From positions 124,001 through 188,000 of the forward strand of contig NZ_MCBX01000002.1 of the NCBI RefSeq assembly GCF_001723685.1: a DNA stretch of 64,000 bases, in the 5' to 3' direction. Made by a program: the position numbers and the translations under genes. This DNA is from Candidatus Marithrix sp. Canyon 246. GTDB taxonomy: Bacteria; Pseudomonadota; Gammaproteobacteria; Beggiatoales; Beggiatoaceae. Under the pieces are notes generated by a model. It was not told where the DNA came from, searched no databases, and saw only the letters and a list, made by a program, of their open reading frames with translations. Shown piece by piece: positions 1-8,928 of this stretch; position 1 is the first letter of the stretch, and every line of letters begins with the position of its first letter.

Positions 1-2350
1 TCCCGGTTTCAAGTAAATCTCCTGTTTAGTAGCACGTAGTGGTATATCTACATATATAATAGCCTGATATTTTTTACCTTCATTATCAGTAACTGTTACA
101 GTAACTGTTTCAGAGACTTGAGGTGCTTCATAAGTAACACGATTACCACTTGTAGTTACCTTACCTGCTGTTGTATTCCATTGATAAGGTGCTGTACCAC
201 CAACTACATCAAATGCTACTGTACCACCTTTATCTAACCAAGCAAATGCAGGACTAATCACAGGTATATTCTTAACTTCAACAGTAACTGAGGCTTGATT
301 GCCATTAGCATCTTTAGCAGTAACTACATAAGTACCTAAACCTGATGGTGCGGTATAATTACCTTTATCATCAATTTTACCTTGTGTAACAATCCATTCA
401 ATTGTACCACTACCACCAAATACCGTAAATTGTTTAGTACCATTAGGTGACAATATTGCTTTTTCAGGTGTAATCACCATAGTGCCACTGACTTTGATCT
501 TAACTTGACCAGTAACACCTTGATTATCTGAAACAATTAAACTAACTTCACCAGCACTACTACCAGCAGTAAAGCGCACACTGTCGCCAGTATTACTATC
601 TAAGAATCCTTCACCTATTACATTCCAACTATAAGGTGATTCGCCACCAGTAACACTAAAGCTGCTACTACCACCAGCACTAACTTGAGCTTCAGTAGGA
701 GTTACAATTAATTTAGAACCTACTATAACAGTAGCTTCTACGCTACGACCACTCTTATAGTCTATTGCTGTAATAGTATAGCTACCGCCGCTTGGAGGTG
801 CAGTGAAAGTACCATTACTATCAATAAAACCACCAGATGCACTCCAGCTTATACCACCTATATTATTAGCAATTGTAAAAGTTTGTGTATCGCTGGGATT
901 TATAGTTACTTGTTTTGGTGTAATGGATAAAACACCTACTGTTGATAACACATTAACATTAACTGTTGCAGTATTGCCTTTATCATCCGCTACTGTAACT
1001 TCATCAGTACCAGCTAAGTTTGGTGCTGTATAAGTTATACTAGCACCTTTATTAGGTGAAACAGTACCATTTTTAACAGTCCAAGTATAATTTCCACTAC
1101 CACCTTGTGCAGTAAAGGTTTTAGTTTGTCCAACTTGCACCGCAGCAACAGATGGAGTTACCCGTACACCGAGTACACCTGTAGTACCAATTACTTGAAC
1201 ACTTACTGTTGCTTCGTTACCAGCAGTATCTCTAATTGTAATAGTATCTGCGCCTATAGAATTTGGTGCAGTATAAGTAACATTTCCACCAGTGCTAGGA
1301 GATAAAGTACCTTTTGTAGCACTCCAAGTATAACTACCATTACCACCAGTTGCTGTTAATGTTGTAGTACTATTAACATCTACACTTATAGTAGATGGTG
1401 TTACTATAATACCTTCTGCAACTTGTACACATAGTTTTGCAATTGCACCACTGGCATCATGTACAGTAACTTCATAAAGTCCGATATTTGACTCAGGTGT
1501 AAAGCTAATTTTGCTGCCACTAGTAGAAGATAAGCTACCAAAGTTAGCTTCCCATTTATAAGGAGCTGTACCACTAACAATTTCAAAATCAGCAATTTCA
1601 TTACGTTGAATACGAGCGCAATGTGGTGTTACTATTAAAGGAGTACCAGAATTTAGAATAAGTGAAGCTGAAGCTCCGCTGCCATCTTTTACTAAGATAT
1701 GATAAGTTCCCGGTACGCTAGCAGCTTTATATTTAACTGTATTTGCTGTTGGATTATCAACATCTCCACCAATTGTAGTCCATTGATAAGAACCATCACC
1801 ACCAGATATTGTAAACTCTGTTTCAGAATCAGGTTGAATTGTTACATTTGGACCGTTAGGACTAATTTTTAATTGCCCGTTATTGGTAAAAGAAACAGTT
1901 TGAGTACGTCCAGCAGCATCTGTCAGTGTTGCTTTAATTGTTGCAGGATCAGCACCTAAAGTTATTTCAACATTTTCATTGTTATTACCAGAAGCTTGGA
2001 ATGTAGCACCATCAACTTGCCATTCATAAGGTTCTTCACCACCAATCCCGTTTAAAGAAATATTAGTAGATGGTGTAAATTTCTGACCATTTACTGGTGG
2101 ATCAATTGTTAATGCAGGTAACACTTTAAGAATTACAGTAGCGGTAAAACCTTTTTTATCTTTAACACTAAGTTTCTCTAAACCTGTTAAAGTTGGTGTA
2201 TAACTGGTTTTATCACCCAAAGTGGTTGATAAAGTACCATCTAATGCAGACCATTCATAAGTACCATAACCACCAGTTACTACAAATTCCACTGGGCTAT
2301 CACCAACTGCCATAATAGAAGATGCTGGCGTTACTGCTAAAGGCGAAATA
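1..2350 (-). repeat. Tandem coding repeat, about 10 Ig-like units of ~232 bp
   Basis: Within the large VWA gene, the repeated tryptophan codon of each unit falls near positions 170, 400, 630, 850, 1085, 1325, 1550, 1780, 2015 and 2255, a spacing of about 232 bp. The units are similar in pattern but clearly diverged in sequence, so this is an old repeat array, not a recent expansion. The array probably continues beyond base 1. Confidence 0.75.
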
Positions 2351-4215
2351 GGTTGCAGAACTTCAAAGCAAGTTTCTGTAGATTGTACATTAGTTGTTGG
2401 ATTACTAGCTTTTACAGAATAGCAAACCTTATCACCCGGATTTGCTGCTGCAATTTTAGCTACGTAAATATTAGAATTACTCAACATTTGCGCATTCGTA
2501 CCAGTAATTGATTGTGTCATGGCGATTGTTGCACCATTGGAAACTAATTCAACTTGTCCACCATTAGAAACATCCAAACCAACTACAATTGCATGTACTG
2601 AGAAAGGTCCAACATCTGTAGTATCTGTATGTTTAGTAACATCTACAATAGTTACAGGAATAGCATTAACAGTCAAAGTTTTAAGTTGATTGCTAACATT
2701 ACTGTTTGCATCTTGTGCTACAACATCTAATTCAAGTCCTTTAAATCCTGCAACAGCAGCCGGTATAGTAGCTGTAAATGTACCACCACTTTCAGACATA
2801 GCTATATGTTGCCAAGTAGCATCACCTACTTCACGATATTTTAAGGTAACAACTAAACTAGCACTACCATTATCATCACTAATATCTACACTAATATTTA
2901 CATCTTGTTGATAATCATAATTATTAGAACTTATAGTACCTATAACTGGTGGAGTATCAGAAGCACAAATTCTCCATTTACCACCCGGTGTATTACCTGA
3001 GTTAGCAGGAACAGTAGTATTGCGTCCCTCATTATCTAATGCTTGAACTGCGAAAGCAAAACATTGATTTTGATTAAGAGTACCTGAATAAGTGTGACCA
3101 TAAATATTATTACCCAGAGCAGTCATGGCATTAGTACCATTATTACTTGGGTCATCCCATAAAATATTTACCTGACTAATACTACCATCTGGATCAGTAA
3201 CTTGAGCTTCAATATTGATTGTAACAGCACCGGGAGTGACACCATTATTGATTAAATCAGTGAGTGATTGAGGAGGAGAAACAACTGGATTAGCTCCAAT
3301 TTTAAATGGTTCTTTATCTTCACCAACTGGATCATTAGTACTAGGTGTAACATGTAAGAAATGTTGACCGGGACCAACATTAGTCAATAGTGAAACACTA
3401 TAAGTATTGATAATAGAATTGGCAATACTATTTAGAATGCTATTAAAGTTATCACGAGCGTTGAATAACTTACCACCAGTTTCATTAACTGCTTTCACAA
3501 CATTACCTAAATGAGTATAAGAAATACCATATACTTTAGAGGCATTATTTTTTACTATTGGTAAAGCTGTGTTTATATTATATTTACTACGATCACCATT
3601 TTCATCAGTAATTAGAATGGTAATTCGTTCAGCACCAGAACGATATGGATATTGAGAAGCATATACAAGACAATCAAACCATTCTTCAAAACCTCCGCTA
3701 GCACGTAAGCTTTTAAATTCATTTATAAAACCTTGTGAATTGGAATAAAAATTACCATTATTACGTTTACGAAGTTGAGGCGATCCACCTTGACCAAATG
3801 TAATCAAACCAAGCCGTACATCAAAGTTTTTACTGGATAATTGGTTGACAAAACTCTGAGTATTATTTTTGACTGAATTAATTTCGCCACTCATACTACC
3901 AGAAATATCCATGCAGAACACAATATCTGCCATCTTATTGGTATTCTGCTGATTAGGTGGTACAACAGTAGCTTGTACTGGATTTCCATCCACTTTAACA
4001 GTAAATGCTGAAGATCCTAAAGCATTTGAAGCTGCATTGTTGTTGTATAGTTTGAAATTGCCCTGAACTATAGCAGAACCATTAGGGTTATCTACAACTT
4101 GTATTCCCGGTTCGACATCAGTATTATACCCTTTAAAGCTTGGCGAACCGGCAATTGTCAAGCTAGGTATTAATAATAGGCTTAACCAAAGCCATAATAT
4201 ATTTTTTCGTTTCAT
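1..4215 (-). CDS. Large secreted VWA protein with tandem Ig-like repeats (3' end outside window)
   Basis: The frame stays open from the ATG at 4215 to base 1 (1405 codons), so the C-terminus lies outside the window. An in-frame ATG at 4221 is an alternative, but the AAGGA is better spaced for 4215. Residues 1-22 form a Sec signal peptide (cleavage near SLTIA/GS). A von Willebrand A domain follows at about residues 97-285, with a MIDAS motif DISGS near residue 103. Residues 305-620 look like Ig/fibronectin-type beta domains (ITVDISDDNG-like strands). Residues 620-1405 hold about ten Ig-like repeats of about 77 residues, each with a conserved pattern of GGxGxYxW, then YTAP, then VTVTVxDxxG. It is probably a surface or secreted adhesin, metal-dependent through the VWA. 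The 148-residue secreted protein lies just upstream and the two are probably co-transcribed. The ligand cannot be told. Confidence 0.85.
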   Translation of the reverse strand, partial: MKRKNILWLWLSLLLIPSLTIAGSPSFKGYNTDVEPGIQVVDNPNGSAIVQGNFKLYNNNAASNALGSSAFTVKVDGNPVQATVVPPNQQNTNKMADIVFCMDISGSMSGEINSVKNNTQSFVNQLSSKNFDVRLGLITFGQGGSPQLRKRNNGNFYSNSQGFINEFKSLRASGGFEEWFDCLVYASQYPYRSGAERITILITDENGDRSKYNINTALPIVKNNASKVYGISYTHLGNVVKAVNETGGKLFNARDNFNSILNSIANSIINTYSVSLLTNVGPGQHFLHVTPSTNDPVGEDKEPFKIGANPVVSPPQSLTDLINNGVTPGAVTINIEAQVTDPDGSISQVNILWDDPSNNGTNAMTALGNNIYGHTYSGTLNQNQCFAFAVQALDNEGRNTTVPANSGNTPGGKWRICASDTPPVIGTISSNNYDYQQDVNISVDISDDNGSASLVVTLKYREVGDATWQHIAMSESGGTFTATIPAAVAGFKGLELDVVAQDANSNVSNQLKTLTVNAIPVTIVDVTKHTDTTDVGPFSVHAIVVGLDVSNGGQVELVSNGATIAMTQSITGTNAQMLSNSNIYVAKIAAANPGDKVCYSVKASNPTTNVQSTETCFEVLQPISPLAVTPASSIMAVGDSPVEFVVTGGYGTYEWSALDGTLSTTLGDKTSYTPTLTGLEKLSVKDKKGFTATVILKVLPALTIDPPVNGQKFTPSTNISLNGIGGEEPYEWQVDGATFQASGNNNENVEITLGADPATIKATLTDAAGRTQTVSFTNNGQLKISPNGPNVTIQPDSETEFTISGGDGSYQWTTIGGDVDNPTANTVKYKAASVPGTYHILVKDGSGASASLILNSGTPLIVTPHCARIQRNEIADFEIVSGTAPYKWEANFGSLSSTSGSKISFTPESNIGLYEVTVHDASGAIAKLCVQVAEGIIVTPSTISVDVNSTTTLTATGGNGSYTWSATKGTLSPSTGGNVTYTAPNSIGADTITIRDTAGNEATVSVQVIGTTGVLGVRVTPSVAAVQVGQTKTFTAQGGSGNYTWTVKNGTVSPNKGASITYTAPNLAGTDEVTVADDKGNTATVNVNVLSTVGVLSITPKQVTINPSDTQTFTIANNIGGISWSASGGFIDSNGTFTAPPSGGSYTITAIDYKSGRSVEATVIVGSKLIVTPTEAQVSAGGSSSFSVTGGESPYSWNVIGEGFLDSNTGDSVRFTAGSSAGEVSLIVSDNQGVTGQVKIKVSGTMVITPEKAILSPNGTKQFTVFGGSGTIEWIVTQGKIDDKGNYTAPSGLGTYVVTAKDANGNQASVTVEVKNIPVISPAFAWLDKGGTVAFDVVGGTAPYQWNTTAGKVTTSGNRVTYEAPQVSETVTVTVTDNEGKKYQAIIYVDIPLRATKQEIYLKPG

Positions 4216-4228
4216 AATCATATTCCTT

Positions 4229-4675
4229 TTATTTTAATACCACAAAAATTTCATCTATTAACTTAAAATCCAATTGACCGGGTGTAGTTAAAGCAGCAGT
4301 GAGTTTGTATCTACCAGCTATATTTTCAAACTTCAATCTTGGAAGAAGTGTTATAATTTTCTTCTGAAGATTTAAAGTTTCTATATCGATATTAGCACGT
4401 AATTTTTGAGGTGACTGATCGTTTCGAAGTACCCATTGACCATCTTTATTAACAGTTAATGTAGCACCGTCTAATACGCCACCTTCTATCCATATATAAG
4501 CGTCATATACACCATCGCCATTTAAGACAACTTTGATACCAATCTCTTCACCAGATTGAACATTAGTATCATTAACCAACACAATAATATTGCCAGCCGC
4601 AGCCGCTATCCCACAGGATAAAGACAAACTTGCAGCAACCCCCAAGCCTAACAGGCTTTTTGATATTTTATTCAT
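4229..4675 (-). CDS. Small secreted protein of unknown function
   Basis: 148 residues. It starts with a typical Sec signal peptide (MNKISKSLLGLGVAASLSLS, cleavage near AAAAG). The mature part is short and beta-rich, with alternating hydrophobic strands (GNIIVLVNDTNVQSGEEIGI, then KFENIAGRYKLTAAL). I do not recognise the family. It lies 13 bp upstream of the large VWA protein on the same strand, so the two are probably one operon and both are exported; a role in the same surface structure is inference. Confidence 0.8.
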   Translation of the reverse strand: MNKISKSLLGLGVAASLSLSCGIAAAAGNIIVLVNDTNVQSGEEIGIKVVLNGDGVYDAYIWIEGGVLDGATLTVNKDGQWVLRNDQSPQKLRANIDIETLNLQKKIITLLPRLKFENIAGRYKLTAALTTPGQLDFKLIDEIFVVLK

Positions 4676-4934
4676 GCACGTACTCCAATTTTAATAATAT
4701 TGAAATTATTTTCCCTAACAACCTAAAATCCATGTGCCATATATAATACTCGGTATTATTTTTTATGTCAAGATTTATTTTTGCGTAAACTTATTAGTGT
4801 TTTTTTTAAAAAAAACATCATGCTATATAATATAGAATGCAACAATGAGGAACAAGGTCAGGGCAAAATTGAATTTTTTTTGAAATATTTTAAATTATTG
4901 AAATAAGTATTTGAAAACAATATATAATTAACTA

Positions 4935-4960
4935 GTTGGGCTTACGAAAGTAAGCCCAAC
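4935..4960. repeat. Perfect hairpin with GAAA loop
   Basis: An 11-bp perfect stem (GTTGGGCTTAC / GTAAGCCCAAC) closes a GAAA tetraloop. No T-run follows on either strand, so it is not a classical intrinsic terminator. It resembles the REP-type palindromes scattered through AT-rich genomes. No second copy was noticed in the window. Confidence 0.6.
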
Positions 4961-4990
4961 GCGAATCATGATGGAAATATAAAGTTGAAT

Positions 4991-5062
4991 TTAGTACAAC
5001 GAATTAAGAAATAAACGAATTGTGAAGTTTTATTAGTTTATCCACGTAATTCGCTGTACTTA
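4991..5062. mobile_element. MITE-like inverted-repeat element, copy 1
   Basis: A 72-bp unit begins TTAGTACAACGAATTA and ends TAATTCGCTGTACTTAA-like, so its ends are imperfect inverted repeats. Inside are the sub-ends AAACGAATTG and TTAGTTTATCCACG. A second copy with the same ends and order occurs at 19317-19394. The unit has no coding capacity. Terminal inverted repeats plus two dispersed copies fit a miniature non-autonomous transposable element; no transposase lies in the window. Confidence 0.55.
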
Positions 5063-5080
5063 ATTTAACAAGTTTTTATG

Positions 5081-5113
5081 AACCTATCCCACTAATTAAT
5101 AGTGGGATAGGTT
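5081..5113. terminator. Hairpin downstream of the original mutS stop
   Basis: A 14-bp stem (AACCTATCCCACTA / TAGTGGGATAGGTT) with a 5-base loop. It lies 6 bp beyond the stop codon of the mutS fossil, where the ancestral mutS would have ended. There is no clear T-run, so termination is inferred from position and stem strength only. The intact mutS copy no longer has this hairpin behind it. Confidence 0.45.
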
Positions 5114-5119
5114 AATGTA

Positions 5120-5908
5120 TCAAGCTAATTTTTTTGATAAATCTCCCTTCAACTCATAAATCATATCCAAAGCCTCTCTTGGAGACATATCATCTGGTGA
5201 CAAATCATATAACTTGCTTATTACTGGATTAGTATTTGTTTGTTTACTTTCTAATTGCTGAAGCCGAAGTTGGGCTTGTTTTACTATATGTTCTGGCACT
5301 CCAGCCAATAAGGCTACTTGTAAACCATAACTTTTATTTGCCGCTCCTTCTTTTACAGTGTGCATAAATCTTAAAGTATCATCTTGTTCTATCGCTTCTA
5401 AACATACATTATGTATTCTGTTAAATTTTTCTGGTAAGCGCGTTAGTTCAAAATAATGTGTCGCAAACAGAGTATATGCTCCAATGGTATTTGCCAAATA
5501 TTCAACACACGCCCAAGCCAAGGATAAACCATCAAATGTACTAGTGCCACGCCCAATTTCATCCATCAATATCAAGCTATTACGAGTTGCATTATGCAAT
5601 ATGTTGGCTGTTTCTGTCATTTCCACCATAAAAGTAGAACGCCCACCTGCCAAATCATCATGCGCCGCTGTTCATCTAAGCGTCTATAATTTCAATGCCT
5701 TCATTATTAGAAAATTCTGGTGGATATAATTTTAAAGTATTAGCCCGTTCAGCAAAATTATTTAGCACATCCCTAAAAGACGCGCCGCTTGAATAGCATC
5801 ATCAAAAAAGAACTCATAAAAATCACCCATCCGATAAAACAACAACATATCGGGATATTCATCTTTTAATTCCAAATAATGCTGCATAGCGGGGGAATGT
5901 TTAGTTTT
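5120..5908 (-). pseudogene. mutS: Decayed mutS copy (DNA mismatch repair protein MutS)
   Basis: Bases 5139-5908 are near-identical to parts of the intact mutS at 8925-11420, on the same strand. Three internal deletions have removed about 1.7 kb: about 153 bp at 5660 (intact 9461-9613), about 58 bp at 5683 (intact 9638-9695), and about 1.49 kb at 5773 (intact 9784-11275). The copy starts at codon 4 of MutS and has lost the ATG. It keeps a different C-terminus, [10 protein letters not shown], which looks like the ancestral end. An open frame of 177 codons survives at 5120-5653 (ABC-ATPase Walker B region DEIGRGTST and C-terminal helix), but it lacks Walker A. It is probably not functional. Confidence 0.93.
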
Positions 5909-6051
5909 AATTAATATTTTTTTAAGTATATTATAAAATATTAAAATTCAATTAAGTGTATGTGTTTATATAAACTAAATTGTAGATCTAGTGTATAATA
6001 CAATAAAACAGAATATACATTTACTTAAAAGTTTAAACCAAGGAACCACAA
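5909..6051 (+). promoter_or_regulatory. Upstream region of the restriction-modification genes
   Basis: An AT-rich gap between the mutS fossil and the endonuclease gene. A -10-like TATAAT lies at 5994-5999, about 50 bp before the start codon, but no well-spaced -35 is evident. A perfect 12-bp palindrome, GTTTATATAAAC (5964-5975), and a smaller TAGATCTA (5983-5990) sit just upstream and could be regulatory sites. No controller-protein gene is present nearby. Promoter and operator function are inference. Confidence 0.35.
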
Positions 6052-6864
6052 ATGTTTCAAAACCCACATCAAATCATCAGTAAAATTGAAAATGGAGTGA
6101 TTCCCATTGAGTTACGCCCATCAAATATTATTGGTACAGTTCAAGATGATCCTTTTGATTCTATGATTGCACAAAAATTATCAACAGCATTTTCTGAGCT
6201 TGAAATAACTAGTTCAGGCAAACTAACCACTCCTGATATTATCTTGCGCGATAAGCAAACTGGGGTAATAGTTGGTATTGAGGTTAAGAAACTAATTCAG
6301 AAAAAGAGTGGTGCTGATTCTCGTGGTTTAACAATAGATTACAATAGTAGTTTACCCTGTGGCACTACTTTGATTAAGATGAGTTCTGCTACTGTTGATA
6401 TTCCTTGTTATTATCTCTTTTGCTTATTAAGTATTGATAGCACCAGTATTGTCACATTTATTTTGATACATGGTGATTTTATAAACTACGATTTTAATCT
6501 ACACAAAAAGGCTAAAATTTCTAACTACACAGAATATGGTCATGGTCCATATGGTGAAGGTTCCGTGCGTCACCGTGCAATGTACACTTATCCCAATCCA
6601 CTTAATTACAAGCTGAAGTGTTTCCATACAAGGAAAGTTTTTGTCGCTAAGAAAATAGATATTGATAATCTTCAATTGACTGAATATGTAACTCATGAAG
6701 TAGAACGTTGCGATATTTATGAAAATAACTTTTTGTATTCAATTGTTGATAAGGCAAAACAGGATAAATCTCAGCAACCAGAACTTATCAAAGATATTTT
6801 CGCTGACTGCAAAAAACGTACTGCAAAGCCCCGAACCCCTTCAATGCCTATCTTGAGTGAGTAA
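6052..6864 (+). CDS. Probable type II restriction endonuclease (PD-(D/E)XK fold)
   Basis: 270 residues, starting at an ATG behind AAGGA. Residues 61-80 carry a nuclease core pattern: P61-D62, then a hydrophobic strand ending E77-V-K79. This matches the PD-(D/E)XK motif of many restriction enzymes. A second hydrophobic strand (IPCYYLFCLLSI, about residues 120-131) fits the core beta-sheet. It lies 6 bp before a DNA methylase on the same strand, the usual pairing for a restriction-modification system. The recognition sequence cannot be read from sequence. The family name is not recognised with certainty; the call rests on the motif and the partner. Confidence 0.75.
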   Translation: MFQNPHQIISKIENGVIPIELRPSNIIGTVQDDPFDSMIAQKLSTAFSELEITSSGKLTTPDIILRDKQTGVIVGIEVKKLIQKKSGADSRGLTIDYNSSLPCGTTLIKMSSATVDIPCYYLFCLLSIDSTSIVTFILIHGDFINYDFNLHKKAKISNYTEYGHGPYGEGSVRHRAMYTYPNPLNYKLKCFHTRKVFVAKKIDIDNLQLTEYVTHEVERCDIYENNFLYSIVDKAKQDKSQQPELIKDIFADCKKRTAKPRTPSMPILSE

Positions 6865-6870
6865 TGATTA

Positions 6871-8928
6871 GTGAAACGTGCCATCGAATTAGATTTTCCA
6901 TTTGAAATGATAGATGAAATTGCGGAACTCGAAAGTTATCGCAAAGAAATTAATCGTCCTATTTATTATATACATAAATGGTGGGCAAAACGCTTAGGAA
7001 GTGTCTTTCGTGCCATAGTTTCAGGTTCCTTGTCTGAAAATTGTTGGTCTAATTTTCACGAACAGCAAAACTATGCCGGCAAAGTAGTTCTTGATCCATT
7101 CATGGGATCTGGTACAACTCTTGGTGAATCGATTAAGCTAGGAGCAAAGGTAATCGGTTGTGATGTCAACCCAGTTAGCACATTTATAGTTAAACAGGCA
7201 TTAACATCTGTCAACTTAAATGATCTCGAAACAGAGTTTCAGGCGATTGAAAAAGATGTTAAAAATGAAATTCTATCGTTTTATACTACCAAAGTGCCGG
7301 GCGCATCAAAGCACACACCAGCATTATATTATTTTTGGGTAAAAATAGTTACTACGCCAGATGGTGAAGAGATATCTTTGTTTTCAAGTTATGTATTTAG
7401 TAAAAATGCTTATCCTAAAAAGAAGCCAGAATCACAAATATTGTGTCCATTATGCGAAAATATTTTTACAGGAAAATACAATAGTATTAATGAACAGTGT
7501 CCACAATGTACCCATATTTTTAATCCCCAAATTGGGACTGTTAAAGGTGCTAAGGTATTTGATAAATATGGAAAAGAATATAAAATCAAGGATTTGGTCA
7601 ACGATAACAATCATGCACCAAATCATAAGCTCTATGCAATTTTGGCACTTAATGAACAAGGTAAAAAGGTTTATATCAAGCCCACTGAATTTGATCATAA
7701 ATTGTTTAATCGCGCCAAACAGCGGTTTGAAGAATTAAAAAAAGAGTTACCTTTACCAACAATGGCAATTCGTTTTGGATATAACACTAAGCAAGCCAAA
7801 GGCTATAATTATCATTATTGGCATGACTTTTTTAATGAACGGCAATTATTATGTTTAGGAATCTTGTTAAAGCGTATCTTAAAAATAGAAAATACAACTA
7901 TTCGTGATCAATTTGTTTGTTTATTTAGCGGAACCCTTGAATTTAATAATCTGTTTTGTAGCTTCAAAGGCGAAGGTACAGGTGCAGTTCGCCATCTTTT
8001 TTCACATCATATTTTAAAGCCAGAACGAACTCCCTTAGAAAATACAGTATGGGGAATTGATGGTAAGAGTAGTGGTAGTTTTAGCACTTTGTTTAAAAGT
8101 CGTTTACTAAAAGCAAAGGCATATCTTGATAATCCTTTTGAAATAATGATTGATAACAGCAAAACTAAACGCACTTCAAAAAAGCTGGTTTGTAGCACTC
8201 CAATTGATGTTGTGATCACAGATGATTGGAATTCTTTTAAAGCCAAAGACAATAGTGCTTTAGTTTTGAATGGTGACAGTTCAATACTTGATATTCCTGA
8301 TAGTTCAGTTGATGCAATTGTCACTGATCCACCTTATTTTGACTTTATACATTACAGTGAATTAAGTGATTTTTTTTATGCATGGCTTAGTAAGGCACTT
8401 AGTGATGAATATGCTTATCTTTCGCACCCAGATTCATCTCATAAAAATGAGGTTCAGGATAAAGATTATCAGCAGTTTTCGTACAAGATAAGTAAAATAT
8501 TTGCCGAATGTTTTCGTGTGTTAAAAAGTGAGGGTTTAATGTGCTTTAGCTATCATCATTCAACTATTGAAGGATGGATAGCGATATATAATGCAGTAAC
8601 TCAAGCGGGATTTAATATCGTCGCAGCACATCCTGTCAAGGCAGAAATGTCTGTATCTACTCCAAAGAGTGCTGCAAAAGAACCAATTAACCTTGATATC
8701 ATATTGATTTGTAAAAAACAAAATGAATCATCAATTATTAAATATAATAGAATTAACTTGAAAAAAAATATTGAAAAATATATGCAAAGATTTGACTCAA
8801 TTGGTAGAAATTTAAGTTCAGGTGATAAATTTGTTATTGCTTGTTCACAAGCAATCTCATTCGCATCCTGTAATAATATTACTGAAAAAGAAACAACTGA
8901 ATTATTACAAAGGATATCAAGTTATTAA
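6871..8928 (+). CDS. DNA methyltransferase of a restriction-modification system (zinc-ribbon, DUF1156-like)
   Basis: 685 residues from a GTG start; the frame is closed just upstream by TGA, and no nearer ATG keeps the conserved N-terminus ([19 protein letters not shown]). The SAM-binding motif is [10 protein letters not shown] at about residues 74-83. The catalytic motif is TDPPYF at about 484-489, which points to amino-methylation (N6-adenine or N4-cytosine). A four-cysteine zinc ribbon (CPLC ... CPQC, about residues 192-213) splits the two halves, as in the DUF1156 type of methylases. It should protect DNA from the endonuclease just upstream. Its last four bases overlap the 3' end of mutS, which faces it. 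The pair appears to have entered the mutS locus as a unit. Confidence 0.85.
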   Translation: MKRAIELDFPFEMIDEIAELESYRKEINRPIYYIHKWWAKRLGSVFRAIVSGSLSENCWSNFHEQQNYAGKVVLDPFMGSGTTLGESIKLGAKVIGCDVNPVSTFIVKQALTSVNLNDLETEFQAIEKDVKNEILSFYTTKVPGASKHTPALYYFWVKIVTTPDGEEISLFSSYVFSKNAYPKKKPESQILCPLCENIFTGKYNSINEQCPQCTHIFNPQIGTVKGAKVFDKYGKEYKIKDLVNDNNHAPNHKLYAILALNEQGKKVYIKPTEFDHKLFNRAKQRFEELKKELPLPTMAIRFGYNTKQAKGYNYHYWHDFFNERQLLCLGILLKRILKIENTTIRDQFVCLFSGTLEFNNLFCSFKGEGTGAVRHLFSHHILKPERTPLENTVWGIDGKSSGSFSTLFKSRLLKAKAYLDNPFEIMIDNSKTKRTSKKLVCSTPIDVVITDDWNSFKAKDNSALVLNGDSSILDIPDSSVDAIVTDPPYFDFIHYSELSDFFYAWLSKALSDEYAYLSHPDSSHKNEVQDKDYQQFSYKISKIFAECFRVLKSEGLMCFSYHHSTIEGWIAIYNAVTQAGFNIVAAHPVKAEMSVSTPKSAAKEPINLDIILICKKQNESSIIKYNRINLKKNIEKYMQRFDSIGRNLSSGDKFVIACSQAISFASCNNITEKETTELLQRISSY

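Larger units (their letters stand above)
4676..5080. other. Gene-free stretch with hairpin and mobile-element-like repeat
   Basis: There is no credible reading frame between the secreted protein and the mutS fossil. The stretch is very AT-rich and holds the promoter side of the 4675 gene (TATAAT-like runs near 4738-4745 and 4822-4830), a perfect GAAA-loop hairpin (4935-4960) and one copy of a MITE-like inverted repeat (4991-5062), each listed separately. Confidence 0.6.

Noticed and set aside
803-2911. Several plus-strand open frames of 60-80 codons in the first 3 kb
   Set aside because: They lie opposite the continuous minus-strand frame of the large VWA protein and their proteins have no domain or start signal.
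5120-5653. The 177-codon mutS-like frame as a real small gene
   Set aside because: It begins inside the ATPase domain, has no upstream signal, and is part of a longer colinear copy with deletions, so it is a fossil.
5909-6051. A controller-protein gene for the restriction-modification unit
   Set aside because: No open frame of helix-turn-helix size exists on either strand in this gap.
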